Source: Tillus elongatus
Taxonomy: Eukaryota > Arthropoda > Insecta > Coleoptera > Cleridae
Length of the DNA stretch: 64,000 bases
NCBI GenBank assembly: GCA_964006375.1
Contig: OZ023267.1
Span: forward strand, 37,955,766 to 38,019,765
Direction of reading: 5' to 3'
Positions within the stretch are counted from its first letter, which is position 1. Each line of letters starts with the position of its first letter. The translations under genes were made by a program, and so were the position numbers. Shown here one piece after another: positions 1 to 11,694 of the stretch. Under the pieces are notes generated by a model. That model ran no database searches, had not been told where the DNA came from, and was given only the letters and a program-made list of their open reading frames with translations.

Positions 1-1878
1 ATAAGCTTTGTGCTATGTGCCTACGGAAAACCAGTAGGCCAGTCGCTCTCTCATCATTTGGTATTAATTTTCTCATCAGCAACCACCCATTCACTACTGA
101 AACGTCGAACAAATACGAAAAAATAGGCCAATACCATTTACGTTGCCTCATTCTTGTTCTATAGACAGCAACAAGCTGGTCTATCTTATCAACACCACCC
201 ATTCCTCTATTATAGTTCGAAAAAATTTTAGGTTGTACCACACTCACTTTTGATTTTTTTTCCCTGCACCAGCGTCTACATGTTGTTTCTTCTGAGGTAT
301 CATATGTTGTTGCTGCCGTCACCACTTTGTTATCTTTCCACTTCACCAGTGTCATGGTTTGGTCAGTGCTGCTTCTATAATTAAATGTACCTTTTGGCAT
401 CTTCCCCAACACCTTCTTGTCCATCAGTGGGCAGTTTGCCAACCTATTTTCTTGAATCGTACCAGTTGCACAGAAACCCTCATCAGCCAAATACTTCATT
501 AGTTTCACGGAAGTGAAATAGTTGTCAAAAAATATTTTGAACCCTTGATTTGCTGGTACCTGCGCTTTCTGTAATAAATTTAGCACTGTATCTCCTCCTA
601 TCCCAAAAACTTTCTCCGTTCCAGTTTTTCCCATATAAATATCAAAACTCAACATGTATCCTGTGCTTGTACAAATTGCCCAGTTCTTGTAGCCGAAGCG
701 TATTGGTTTGCCACGTATAAATTGTTTGGCATAGTGTTTCCCATAATATGGTATCATGCTTTCGTCTATTGAAAGAAACTCCTCTAGCCCACCATGCTTT
801 CTAAAGGCAACATTGAGCTCTTCTATCAGAGGACGAAGTTTATATAAACGATCGCTGTGATCTATATTATCATTGTCGTTCAAATGAAAGCTTTTTATTA
901 TGGCTTCAAACCTATGGAGCCTCATGCTTTCAGACAGAATTGTAGGAACATCTTTCTGATTCGACCAATACATCCGCTTATTAGGATATTTAGCGTAACC
1001 TGATAGTAGCAGTGCTCCAAAAAGTACATATAGTTCATTGAGTGTCATGTTCAATGGATTGTTATTTTGTACTGAATATCTGTTCGTCTCTTTGACGATT
1101 GTTGCACACAATTTCTCAGTAAAAAACAGTGAGAAAAAGTCCATTGGTGACTTGCACCGTATTGCTTCTTCGGATGGTGGTACCAGAGTACAGTCAATGC
1201 ATAACTTATATGTGGGTTTTGATTTCACCCACTTCAGATTAGTAAGTGTTGATGTTCGTGGTTTTGTTATTGCTGATTTCGATGCTGTTGAAGGTTTTGA
1301 AGTCGATGGTCTTGATGTTGTTTGTGCAAGTCGGGGATATTTTGAGAGTGGAACGTCATCACTGGAATCACTTTCACAGGGATCTGGTCCATCATGATCT
1401 ACAATTTGCATTATACATTCCGTTCTAAGCATATTTGGTCCTAAGTGGTTCAAATTCGCTTCGTGTTCATCATCGCTTTTGTCACTATCTTGTTCAGTTT
1501 CATATCCATCTTCAGGTGGAATCGCAAAAATATCTATATTCCTTTCGTCGTTACTCTCCTCTAAGCATTCTAGCAATTGGTGGAGACTGAGTCTGGAATA
1601 TACAATACATCATGAATGTAGATTTTCCAAAGAATAAAAACAAATGTCAGTTTTATTCAAATGGCCGTCGAGCACAGAGTCCCTTATAAGGGACAGTGCA
1701 AAAAAAAGTTTGTAACGGCAGAACGATTCATCCAAAGTACGTTGTTTTAGGTTAAAATTGTATCACAAAGTCTCCACAATAGATGAATGAAGTAATAATG
1801 GCAATAATTTCACGATGACGAAAGTGAATAAATAATTACTTACCCCCCATGTTTGGTGTTGTATAAACTTTCGTCCAT
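1..1878 (-). CDS. piggyBac-type transposase, two exons, C-terminus outside window
   Basis: This is a cut-and-paste DDD transposase. Exon 1 is 1844-1878 (ATG at 1878, 35 nt) and ends at a GTAAGT donor. Exon 2 runs from 1592 off the window edge, after a CCAG acceptor. The splice restores frame, and exon 2 is then open for about 530 codons with no stop. Without splicing, exon 2 has an upstream TGA and no early ATG, which supports the intron. The first ~120 residues are acidic and Ser/Thr rich. The DDE_Tnp_1_7-type core follows, with putative catalytic Asp in SIDES (~288), FFDNYF (~368) and GVDKID (~480, plus ~483). Spacing fits family members. No frame damage is visible, so it may be recent or functional. 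A domesticated gene is less likely because a TTAA/TIR terminus is present. Confidence 0.9.
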
Positions 1879-2045
1879 CGCGTACAAATGATGCAATTAC
1901 ACACGCAAAACCACAAAGACGCTGTCAAATTGTTCACATATATAATAAATGGTGTTAGGTTGACACGACTAGGGTGCCATCTCTTGCAGAATAGCCTAAT
2001 CTACCGAGAAAAACGTAGATTTCATCGAGTCCCTTATAAGGGACT
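1679..2045. repeat. pair of subterminal palindromes in the piggyBac-like element
   Basis: Perfect palindromes built on GTCCCTTATAAGGGAC occur at 1679-1694, inside the transposase intron, and at 2028-2045, 15 bp inside the terminus. Flanking bases (ACAG on one side) are also shared, in inverted orientation. Such sites could be transposase binding sites. That role is inferred. Confidence 0.6.
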
Positions 2046-2060
2046 CTGTACACTAATGGG

Positions 2061-2064
2061 TTAA
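2061..2064. other. TTAA target site of piggyBac-like insertion
   Basis: TTAA directly abuts the CCC terminus of the minus-strand element. It is the expected duplicated target. Its partner would lie beyond base 1. Confidence 0.7.
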
Positions 2065-2627
2065 AGCAGTTGAAACTGAGCCGTTTGAATTTGTTGTAAA
2101 TTCCTATTAACTTTAATCTGTTAATCGGAATTTGCCAGATGTAAACTTTGCTGGCTATATAGGTAAACCGAAAGCTTTATGAAAACTAAAATAAAACATA
2201 TAAACTACGGAATAATGTTTAAATAACAAGGAAAAAAAACATTGTAACCAAAAACATCAAAAAGAACCTAAATTATGAAATTGGAGCCAGTATTTTACAA
2301 CAGAAACATCATTAACACAACAGAAAATCCTCCCACAATTAGACATTTTTTCATTTCATGATGTTTTTTTATTGCTTACAAAATATTAATTTATAAATCA
2401 TTGGAAAATCCGAAAAATGTTATCTAATTTTGTTGTCCTATACATAATTTTTTTGTCGTGGCTGAAACATTATGGCGTATCATTTATTGTGTTCTTAAAC
2501 TGGTTTAGATATTTATTATATTAAACATTGTTTCTCCTTTTAAGCTAAGATAATTTTTACAAAAACGTTTTCCATTTAAAATAAAAATAGTTGATAAAGG
2601 TTGTAGAACATAAAATATACCGCAAGT
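2065..2627. other. AT-rich stretch, no gene seen
   Basis: About 560 bases of AT-rich sequence with no plausible coding frame, RNA gene or transposon terminus. It looks like the pre-insertion host sequence between the piggyBac element and the LINE. Confidence 0.5.
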
Positions 2628-2640
2628 AACACTATAAACA

Positions 2641-5600
2641 CAGTAGGGCAGCCACGGCCTATGAAATTTAATTTAGACATATTGAATAGAGGTAATAAAC
2701 CGACATTCGTCACAACACGGCGTGAGGAAGTTTTAGACCTAACAGTTTCCACCCAGTTTCTGGGTGACTTTGTTAAAAGCTGGGCTGTGTCTGGGGAAGT
2801 GAGTAGCTCAGACCACAGATACATCCGGTTTGAAATCGCCAAAGTCGAAAGAGAAACGGTATGGTACCGGGACCCCCGCAAGGCGGACTGGGAAGCCTAC
2901 AGGGCAGACCTAGCTGTGGAACTGCGGGGGGTTGAGAGGGCCATAAGGGATTCAATAGACCTCGAGATTGCAGCAGTCCAATTGCGAGACGCAATTACCT
3001 CGGCCTATAACGCCAACTGCCCCCTGAAAATGAGGGTGTCCACCAGGAACGTCCCATGGTGGAACGAGGACCTCAGGCAAAGGAGGACGCAGGTTCGTAA
3101 GCTGTTTAACGCGGCCAAAAGGTCGGGAGCATGGGATGAATATAGACAGGCCCTATCGACCTATAACAAAAGACTGAGGGACGCCAAGAAGGAGTCGTGG
3201 AGGAGGCACTGCGAAGAAGTGGAAAACACGTCCGAGAGTGCTCGACTACACAAGATCCTGTCTAAGGGCCCTCAGACTAACATAGGCTCCCTTAGGACAC
3301 CCACGGGAGGCTTTACAAGCTCGGGGGAGGAAACTATGGAAATTTTACTCCAGACGCACTTCCCCGACTGTAACATAATAAACCAATCACCTCCGGACTG
3401 GGAACACTCAGAAATAGAGGCGCCTTATAGGCGGGCATCTAGAGTAGACTGGACAGTCGCTAAAGAGGTGGTTACCTGGAGCAAAATCAGATGGGCCATT
3501 AACAGCTTTAAGCCATACAAATCGCCGGGATTTGATGGAATAATGCCCATCATGCTCCAACAGGGGATAGATATACTGGCGCCGGTGCTTACCCTCATTA
3601 TGAGGGCCAGCCTGGCTCTGGGGTACATTCCGAGGGCATGGAGACTGGCCAGGGTTGTATTTATTCCTAAACGTGGGCGTCCAACAGACCAGGCAAAGTC
3701 CCTGAGGCCAATAAGTCTCATGTCCTTCTTGCTGAAAACAGTGGAAAAACTGCTCGACCGACACATTAGGGGCGGTGTACTGGAAGCATATCCTCTACAC
3801 TGCGGACAATATGCATACAGAGCAGGATTCTCAACAGAAACAGCACTGCACCAACTGGTGCTGAAACTGGAGAATACGCTGGAGAACAAGGAGGTGGCGC
3901 TGGGGGCCTTCCTAGACATAGAGGGGGCCTTTAGCAACACCTCGTTCGGATCGGTTCTGGCAGCTGCCCGGGAGCGTGGAATAGAGGAGACCTGCTGCAG
4001 GTGGATCGGTTCCATGCTCAGGGACAGGGCGGTGTTCACCTCACTCGCGGGAGGGACTCTGCTGGCGGTGGTCGCGGCGGGGTGTCCGCAGGGGAGCGTT
4101 CTGTCTCCCTTGCTCTGGTGTCTAGTCGTGGACGGCCTGCTGGGGAGGCTCTCGGGAGGGGGGTATGAGGTACAGGGCTATGCGGACGACATTGTCATCA
4201 TAGTCCGAGGAAAGGTCACACAGGCAGTGTGGGAGCGTATGCAGACTGCACTGAAAGTGGTGGAAGGGTGGACGGTTGAAAGCAACCGTCGTGCCGTTTA
4301 CGAGGAGGAGGAAGTGTGAAAGCCACAGAACTCTCACTCTATACGGTAGGAGCGTTCCAATGGCCAGGGAGGTAAAATATCTTGGGGTCGTATTGGACTC
4401 TAAGCTAACCTGGAATGGTCACATTGGAAAAATACTGCGTAAGGCAGTCATGACCTTAGCCGTCACTAGGCGGCTATATGGAAAAACGTGGGGACTAAGA
4501 CCTAGTATGGCCCACTGGCTGTACACAAGGGTGGTCAGACCATCGTTAACATATGCGGCACTGGTCTGGTGGCCTAAGGTGACACAATCCAGTGCCAAAC
4601 AAAAACTAGGCAAGATCCAAAGGATGGCTTGCCTAGGCATCACAGGGGCCATGTCTTCAACCCCAACAGCCGCCATGGAGGTGTTGCTGGATCTACCCCC
4701 CCTACACTTCGTTATTATGGGAGAGGCCAGGCTAGGACTATACAGACTAGCCTGCAATGGTAGACTGAAGATCAACCCAGGCTTCAGGGGCCACTGCAAA
4801 ATTCAGGAGATCGTGAAGGAACCCATGCTTGAAATGAGGTCAGACTTCGCGAGCCCGCGAATGTGCAGGGAAAAAAACTTCACAGTGGAAATCCCTGATC
4901 GCGGGGCATGGCGGGAGGGGACACCGGGCATACCACGGGACGCGCACTAAGTAGCCCACGGGTAAATTCCTGGCTGGTGAGTGAGTGCCGAGACGAGACG
5001 AGCGACCTGGCTGGGCAGAATGAGGTGACCCTCATCTGGGTGCCGGGTCACTCGGGGGTCAAAGGCAATGAAGAAGCTGACAGTCTCGCAAAGAGGGGGT
5101 CAGCAGAACCATTTATGGGACCAGAACCGGCTCTGGGCGTGTCAAAGAGCACTGCCAGGGGAGCCATTAAGTCCTGGGTCAGAAACCAACACAAGGTGTA
5201 CTGGGCGGACTGTCCAGGGCTCAGACATGGGAAGTCAATAATTGACGGACCCAGTTCAAAGAGAGCTGTGGAGCTGCTAAACCTTAGCAGAGGACAGCTC
5301 AGAAACACAACAGGTCTCTTGACGGGACACATGGCCGTCAAGAAACACCTACATAAAATGGGGCGGTTCGAAGGGGACCTCGCATGCAGACTCTGCGGCG
5401 AGGGGGAGGAATCAGCCCAGCACATCTTGTGCGAGTGTATAGCTCTGGACCGGAAAAGACAACTGATCTACGGTCACTCTAGACCGGAGACAGAGCAATA
5501 TAAAACTTCACCCTACCAATCGCTGTGCAGACTAGTTCAAGGCACAGTGATTTTGGAATGGGTGGAGTAAGACTAGGGGTATGCACAATCAACCAAGGGT

Positions 5601-5661
5601 TGCGGTGCTATCGGGGCGGCAAGGCCGCGGACGAGCCCTGAGGGAAAAAAAAAAAAAAAAA
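2641..5661 (+). mobile_element. 5'-truncated RNase H-type LINE (R1/LOA-like) with 13-bp TSD
   Basis: A non-LTR retrotransposon copy lacking ORF1 and most of the endonuclease. It ends in an A-run (5645-5663). The 13-bp sequence AACACTATAAACA occurs directly before the element (2628-2640) and again at the end of the A-tail (5662-5674), marking a target-site duplication. Insertion by target-primed reverse transcription with 5' truncation follows from the family. The RT followed by RNase H and a CCHC knuckle points to the I/LOA/R1 group. The exact clade is not settled. Confidence 0.88.
2661..5570 (+). pseudogene. LINE ORF2 relic: endonuclease tail, reverse transcriptase, partial RNase H, zinc knuckle
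   Basis: Three overlapping frames (2661-4319, 4276-4950, 4908-5570) together read as one ORF2. The first begins in the C-terminal end of an APE-type endonuclease (SSSDHRYI) and runs into reverse transcriptase, with FLDIEGAF in the palm and the catalytic YADD (about 4183). Frameshifts lie near 4300 and 4925. Beyond the second, the text jumps from the linker before RNase H to ALSSPRVNSW and WVPGHSGVKGNEEADSLAK. The N-terminal RNase H core with its first catalytic acidic residues is therefore missing, probably by internal deletion. The C-terminus has the CRLC...HILCEC knuckle. The protein is dead. It resembles the second LINE of this type at 29.45 kb. Confidence 0.85.
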
Positions 5662-5697
5662 AACACTATAAACAAAGTCGTCGTGGAAAGGTTTAAC

Positions 5698-5700
<3 letters not shown>

Positions 5701-5783
<83 letters not shown>
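5701..5783. repeat. (TA)n microsatellite
   Basis: About 83 bp of near-perfect TA dinucleotide just downstream of the LINE insertion and upstream of a minus-strand Jockey-like 3' end. Long IYIYIY frames over it are artefacts. Confidence 0.95.
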
Positions 5784-5788
<5 letters not shown>

Positions 5789-5811
5789 TACACATTCCGA
5801 AAGGCTAAGAT

Positions 5812-6386
5812 TTTTTTTTCATTTCAACAACACACCACGAGGGCTTACAGCCTAAATACTATCGTACCGTGGGTGTCGACAAGGAGGAAAGAGGCAACTT
5901 TTTAATCCTGGACTTGAAGGTTTGGAGGTTCGGAGGAGAAGAAAAAACATGTGCCGGCAGGGAATTCCACAACTTGGAAGTCCTCGGGACAAAAGAGCGG
6001 GCATAACAAGATGTTCTATGTCTGGAGACCTGGACAGTAAAAGGGTGCATTCGCTCTGTTCCCTGGTAGATCTGTTGGGGGCAGCAGGTGGAGGAACTAT
6101 GGACGAAAGCTCCTCTGAGCAGTGTTCGTGCAGATATCTATAAAAGAAAGGGACGTCACCAACGGCACGTCGGTGTGCAAGGGATGTCAGCCTTTGGATG
6201 AGGGTGGGGTCACCGATGAGACGTATAGCTCTCTTCTGAATGGACTCAAGGATAGCGAATGTAGAAGCGGCAGTATATAAGGTATAAAGATTAGCGGGTG
6301 AAAAGTATTTGCGAGCCCGGAAGAGGAATCTTAACTTTTTAGCAGCCGCTTCTGCAATTGATGTGACATGTTGGTGCCAATATAAG
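5812..6386 (-). mobile_element. Jockey-like LINE, 3' fragment (copy 1)
   Basis: The poly-T at 5812-5820 is the minus-strand A-tail. The 3' UTR reads CACCACGAGGGCTTACAGCC on the plus strand, as in copies at 32.5, 44.6 and 61.6 kb. The minus strand encodes the C-terminus of a non-LTR reverse transcriptase protein, including SKLWNSLPAHVF at about 5940-5980. A short deletion near 6270 removes part of the segment that reads SSAAASTLAI in other copies. The copy is 5' truncated near 6386. Confidence 0.8.
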
Positions 6387-7387
6387 AAATAGTAGGTTCC
6401 TGGGTTGATCTGGATCCATTTATATGGTTAGGTTAGTCGTAGTTAGATCCCAGGGCCTTAATCAACTTACTAGTCAGATTTTTTCAACGCTACCTAATAA
6501 GTATTATAATAATAGGTATTTGTAATGTATTTTATACCCCTGGTACAATTGCCAAATTGGTAACGTATTTTTATACTATCTTTAGTTGTGGTCCTCTACG
6601 CAAATCTACATCTTTGTAGATATCGACGCCAATTTTTTTGTGCCAAAACTAATGAAAATATTGTTTTACCCTACAATACAAAAAAATTAAACACTTATTT
6701 TAGCATTTAAAAAAAATTAGAAGATTTGTATACAAGTGAACTTAAAAGAAACAGGCTCGCACACGTCAATTTTTATTTTTAATTGTGCATTTTTTATAGC
6801 AAATACTATTATATGCAGGGTGTTGCATAAATTAAATATCTCGCCACCGTCACCCTTTTTTAAATAGAACACACTGTATGTTATTGTATTTTTGGATTCC
6901 TTGGAAAATATAGATATGCTTTATGTATGGTGTCCTATACCTATCTTCAACTGCTTACAAATTCTTGACAATTGAAAATTAGACATTTTAAATGAAAATT
7001 AGACATTTTCAATGAAAACAAAAGACACATCGAATTGTCCGAGCGTTATTTTAAAAAGTTAACCTGTTCACAGATATTCTTATTATTCCAGAGTTTATTT
7101 TTATTTGCATCTGTGAGCAGGTGAATTAAAAAAAAAAACAACGGACAAATCGATTTTTATTGTAAGCTGGAATAATTTTTCTTTGTATAAATGTAACAAA
7201 ATTAAGATGTCCCGTTTAAAAGAAAACATAACTTTGATATGTATTTCTTGCCTGGAACACCCTGGATGATCAAAATTGTTTTTAGAATAACCTTGTTTGA
7301 TATACATCTTGCTGTAAAAACATAATTTTTAAAATATTTTATTTTGGCTCTACAGACCGCGGAGTTACCGACGGCTTGTGTATGTTC

Positions 7388-7390
<3 letters not shown>
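6387..7390. other. AT-rich region, possible small DNA-transposon remnant
   Basis: No credible gene. CAGGGTGTTGCATAAAT near 6817 and the inverse of CAGGGTGTTCCAGG near 7250-7265 could be termini of a short CAGGGTGTT-type element. No target duplication was established. Confidence 0.3.

Positions 7391-7466
<76 letters not shown>
7391..7466. repeat. (TA)n microsatellite
   Basis: About 76 bp of TA repeats. The flanks do not match family X, so the origin of this tract is unclear. Confidence 0.95.
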
Positions 7467-7474
<8 letters not shown>

Positions 7475-7590
7475 AAAACAAAATATGTTGTGTCAATAAC
7501 AGTATCTATTGTATATTACACACAAGGAGTAAGTTTTTAGGCCCAAAAAGCCAGGAAGGATCAGAAAAAGTACAATCAAAATTTTATAGT

Positions 7591-8455
7591 TTTTCTTTTT
7601 AAAACGTCAACTTGCAATTTGAAACGTCAAAATTGGCAACTTTTAGGTAAAGAATCTGAAACGAATACGGGCTATGTAAAGAAAATGTGGTAAGAAGTGT
7701 GCATTACAAAACCTTGTTTCAGCTATAACCGTTAGTGTCATTTTTAGGGAATTTTCATAGAAAAAATTCGCCATTGAGGAGACCGCGACTTTTGAATTTT
7801 AAAACGATTTCTTCAAATGAGCGCAAAATAGACCCCCTACAACCCATATCCGGGGTTAGTTTCAGTTTTTATCTGTTTAAATATATACAGGGCGATGGAT
7901 CTCCACGGCAAATCTCAATATATCAATATATCCGTTATTATACAAGATGCGAGAAAAATTTGTATACGTTAATTATAGGGTGTCTTAAACTGCATATGAT
8001 AAAATTATTTTTACCATCACAGCGTGGCCCATAAGTAATTGGTGATACAAATGTTCTCATATTGAATCGAACACACCTTATATTATTGCGTTTTTGCATT
8101 TTTCATCTAAATATAATGCATGTTGTGAGAAAAAAAATCGGGACGCAGTAAGTGCGTTTTGGTAGCGAATTTTCATTAAATGCTTTAAATTTCAATAACT
8201 CAACTTGCTACTAACCTAAGGTTCGTCGGCTAGGCAACCAGTTTTTCGGTAATATTCTAAGTTTATTTTCGAAAATTTTTTGTACCTTTTCGACCTGTAG
8301 AGTTATTTTGATGAAGTATGGCATTGCTTCTACTATATAGGTTATACTAGTAATCAAATTGATGCCTGTTTTTGTTTTAAAAAAGGCATATTTGCTATTA
8401 AAAACACTTTAATGAAAATTCACTTTCATGACGCACTTGTTGCGTCCAAACTTTA
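7591..8455 (+). mobile_element. family X element, diverged copy with G-G terminal unit
   Basis: The pieces in order are: a block with AAAACGTCAACTTGCAATTT (shared with 22.15 and 46.87 kb); a degraded H-end hairpin and block A (7738-7870, GAGGAGACCGCGACTTTTGA); a shared block containing TATATCCGTTATTATACAAG; and a ~320-bp unit bounded by GGGACGCAGTAAGTGCG (about 8140) and its inverse ACGCACTTGTTGCGTCC (about 8450). No microsatellite sits in the usual place. There is no coding capacity. It is the most diverged long copy here. Confidence 0.7.
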
Positions 8456-9007
8456 TTTTGTTTGATCTGAGGTGTTTAAAAAGCAAAGTAACGTTTACAG
8501 TTATTTGAAGACAATTATTGTTGTAATGTAGCATAGCATGATAATTAAGAATCACCCGATAGCTGGGCAAAATGGTCGGTGGCCATATCTTAAAAAAAGA
8601 ACAAATAACCAGTCACCAGTCGAAATGAATGTCTGCTTTTAAAAGTATATGTCAGTTGCATTTTAATTATCATAAAAGACACATACCGGTTTCGTTCTTA
8701 TAAGAGGTTGTCTCTTTTAAATCAGTTAAAAAACAAAATAACACTTATGTTTGTGTTTAAGGAGTGGAGGTTATTTAGGGATTAAGTTGTTTCATAACTG
8801 CGATAATATGGACATGGTAACGATGTAATTTGTAATAAAAATTTTAATAAACAATAAAAAGAATTAACAACTTTTTTAAACTAACTTAACCGAATAAAAT
8901 TTAAAACTAAATCTGTACATAATTAAATTAAAAAGTCTCGCGTCTTTACATTTTGAGAATCTAATCAAAAATCTCTCTTAATGTATACAGACCAGTGTTT
9001 GTATACA

Positions 9008-9009
<2 letters not shown>
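8456..9009. other. AT-rich stretch, no gene seen
   Basis: No coding region or recognisable transposon terminus was found between the family X copy and the next (TA)n tract. Confidence 0.4.

Positions 9010-9087
<78 letters not shown>
9010..9087. repeat. (TA)n microsatellite
   Basis: About 78 bp of uninterrupted TA repeats in AT-rich DNA without recognisable family X flanks. Confidence 0.95.
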
Positions 9088-9093
<6 letters not shown>

Positions 9094-10397
9094 GCAATCA
9101 GCAATTGTCAGCATTCTTCAATATCGCAAACTGCAATGGCAACATTTTTATTAATTGCATAAACATAAGAGCAATTCCAGGTCAATAATTATAATTTCTA
9201 TGCGACCTACTTAATTATAAACGGTATTATTTGGATTTATGATAGCAAATTTTCATAAAAATATTTTTTACTTAAAAATAATATTAAATATATTTTCACG
9301 CCTCGAGCCGCCCTTCTGGGTCGCTTTGTGTTCCATGAACAGTTTGTGTCTTAGCAATCTCTCAGCTATAATATTGTCTTAATTTCTAAACCAAAAATTT
9401 AGAATTTGATAAACGACGATTTGGTTTGTGAAACAAAGAGGAATGGACAAACAAAACCAGTGTTGTGTATAATTTTCTTAATAGATCTTGTAATATATAC
9501 CGATAGTACCTAACTATATAATAATTTGTAATTTTGGACAAGTGTAAAATAAAACTATATTCTATTTAATATTTATTTTCGCAATAATATTTAGATGATG
9601 ATTTGTAATTGGAAGTTTTCATTTATATTCAGAAAGTGCAATAAAGAAGGGCTGTAAATATTAGTAAATATTTATCAAAAGGCAATTATTTGCAGACTTT
9701 TTTGATATTTTAATTAAACATTTATTTTGTAGCATAAAAATGAGAATTTTGGAGATAAAATGACGTAAAAGGAAATCAATGGTTTTGTGTAAATATGTTA
9801 TTTAACCTTAACAAAAATTTTTTTAGTTTCTGAAATTCGAATGACTTATTTACTAAAGGCAACCACAATCTATATAGGTACTCTCAGTTTAGCATGTTGC
9901 ACATCGTCTTACTCAGGCCCGGACTGGCTCCTTCTGGGGCACTTGGCTAGGTAATGAAAAGGAACCATCCACCGGGGTGTATGTGGAGTATGGAATACCC
10001 TCCAGGGAACGAGAGGTCCTGGTACAAAATTTTTGAAAATTATGTGCCTGGAAACCGCATTTTGCTCTATTTCGGGACTTATAAAGTAGGTAAATTGAGG
10101 CTACATTTTTATATTAAAAAAAACAATGTTTTGAGTTTTTGCTTGACTAACTGTTTATCAAAACCAAATGTCAGACTTTTTGCACTATACCCATTAGATA
10201 GGAACCGGAAAAATTAGTTATAAACTATAGAATGCAATGATAAAGGAAAAAGTCTATGAGTAAGCAAAGAAAACTCACTAAAGAAACGTCTGTTTATTAA
10301 AGAACATCTCTTCATCAAAGAAACAATGTTGCCTTATATTTCAGCACTATAAGGAATCCACTAAGTGAAGATTGGAACCTGCGATGAGCACTGATAA
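9088..10397. other. AT-rich stretch, no gene seen
   Basis: No supported gene. CAGGCCCGGACTGG near 9915 resembles a transposon terminus, but no convincing partner was established. Confidence 0.35.
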
Positions 10398-10449
10398 GCA
10401 CACTTAGAGAACCCAAATCACCACAACAAATTAAAAAAACCCTGTGATC

Positions 10450-10477
10450 GTTTCACTGACCCAGTTAGCGTCATCAG
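10450..10477 (-). ncRNA. hammerhead ribozyme-like core, left inverted LTR arm
   Basis: On the minus strand CTGATGA is followed 16 nt later by GAAACG, with a weak potential stem between. The order CUGAUGA-stem II-GAAA is the hammerhead core. Penelope-like elements are known to carry such motifs in their LTRs. The stem II junction looks one nucleotide non-canonical, so activity is uncertain. Confidence 0.45.
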
Positions 10478-10788
10478 ATGATGAATAATCCTAATTATCT
10501 TATATACACAACTCTATATTCTTCTGCAGGTAGTCGATCACCAAAGATTTAGGGAGGTTCAACAACACCAAGAATCTACATATTTCGTTTGGTGGAAATA
10601 TCTGTATTCATTTATTATCTACCGGACAACCGGCATAAGCAGGCCCGATAGATAATAAAAGTATACAGGTATTTCCGCCAAACGAGACATGTTAATTTTT
10701 GGTGTCGTTGAACCTCCTTAATCGTTGGTGACCGACTACCGAATATAAATAGAGTTGTGGATATAAGATATTTAGATTTATTAATCCT

Positions 10789-10816
10789 CTGATGGCGCTA
10801 ACTTGGTTAGTGAAAC
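10789..10816 (+). ncRNA. hammerhead ribozyme-like core, right inverted LTR arm
   Basis: CTGATGG...GTTAGTGAAACG has a GCTAAC/GTTAGT stem II. The final A of CUGAUGA is G here, a core change expected to impair cleavage. The upstream flank ATCCTCTGATG gives the uninterrupted version of the site disrupted at 48128. Confidence 0.45.
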
Positions 10817-10982
10817 GATCTCGGTTTTTTTAAATGTGTTGTGATGATTTGGTTTCTCCAAGTGTGCTGACTATATGGAATTGTTTGTTAGTGAAATATT
10901 AAATTAGTGAAAAGATGTCATCAGCATAGCTATAGTTACGTCTACTACTGAACTGAAAACCTTTGAAATTGATTAGTTGATT

Positions 10983-11190
10983 TTATTCAACCCTGGTAAG
11001 TTCCTCACTGGTTCTGGCTACTTCATCTATAATTTGATCTTTATTTAACCTGTGAAATAAGTCTCTCTCTATGTTCATGAATAGCAGGTTGGAATAAAGG
11101 TCTTGGTTTAGAATCGACCCAAGTCGATTTTTAACTATTTTAAGTTTAGAGAATATTCTTTCGCAGCAAGGTATGGTAAGTACAAAGCTA
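10983..11190 (-). pseudogene. hAT transposase C-terminal dimerisation domain fragment
   Basis: The minus strand encodes LTIPCCERIFSKLKIVKNRL, then NQDLYSNLLFMNIERDLF and a stop at 10983. This matches the hAT C-terminal dimerisation motif (normally TIPV..ASCERSFS-LK followed by an R-L..L...SIE pattern). Only about 66 residues are recognisable, and the rest of the transposase is not adjacent. It is a relic or a terminal exon of an otherwise lost hAT gene. Confidence 0.65.
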
Positions 11191-11693
11191 CATACAGATG
11201 TGTAAAGAGTCCAGATTGTGCGAGTTCAAAAAGAACTGAAAATGCACATGATAAACACTGAAAACATCATTTCTTGTCGTAGCAGTAAACATAATGATTT
11301 TCATCTCCTTCTCCAGATCCTGAAACAAACTCGGCATCTGTACTATTCATGTTTCCTTCATCTTCGTTTTTTTTGTCTCGTTTTCTTTTATCATCAGTCT
11401 TTTCCTCTATTATAAAATTGCTGTGCTGAGCTGCACACTGTTTTAGTTCTATAAATAACTCTTTTTGTATTATATCCTCAATTGCCGGAAGAGGTTATGG
11501 CACTTTCCTTTATTACACCAGTTGAGAGCTTAGTGATTCCTTGCTGATATTTCGTTTGTCGGAAATAACTGTATTGTTTCCTTATCTCTCTGACGCGCTT
11601 TTGTCGGTATTTACATATTTTTTACAAAGCTCACTATCAAATGACTGAAGATTGGAGGTGGTGCAAGATTCATACATTTTTTATTATGATTTG

Positions 11694-11694
<1 letters not shown>

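Larger units (their letters stand above)
1..2060 (-). mobile_element. piggyBac-like transposon, 5' part (3' end outside window)
   Basis: The element reads leftward on the minus strand and runs off the window at base 1. Its right boundary is set by a TTAA at 2061-2064, followed on the minus strand by a terminus starting CCCATTAGTGTACAG. TTAA targets and CCY termini are the hallmark of the piggyBac superfamily. Inside lie a subterminal palindrome, a probable 5' leader, a short first exon, an intron and a long transposase frame. The other terminus and second TTAA cannot be seen, so element length and target duplication are unverified. Confidence 0.88.
10398..10868. repeat. inverted pair of Penelope-type LTR segments
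   Basis: Two ~235-bp segments face each other about a centre near 10633. The left arm starts GCACACTTAGAGAACCCAAA. The right arm ends with its near-complement (TTTGGTTTCTCCAAGTGTGC). The arms are diverged but align throughout. Each carries a hammerhead-like core. The same sequence recurs at 13110-13210 and around 48100-49110 next to Penelope-like material. Inverted and partial LTR arrangements are known for Penelope-like elements. Confidence 0.7.
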
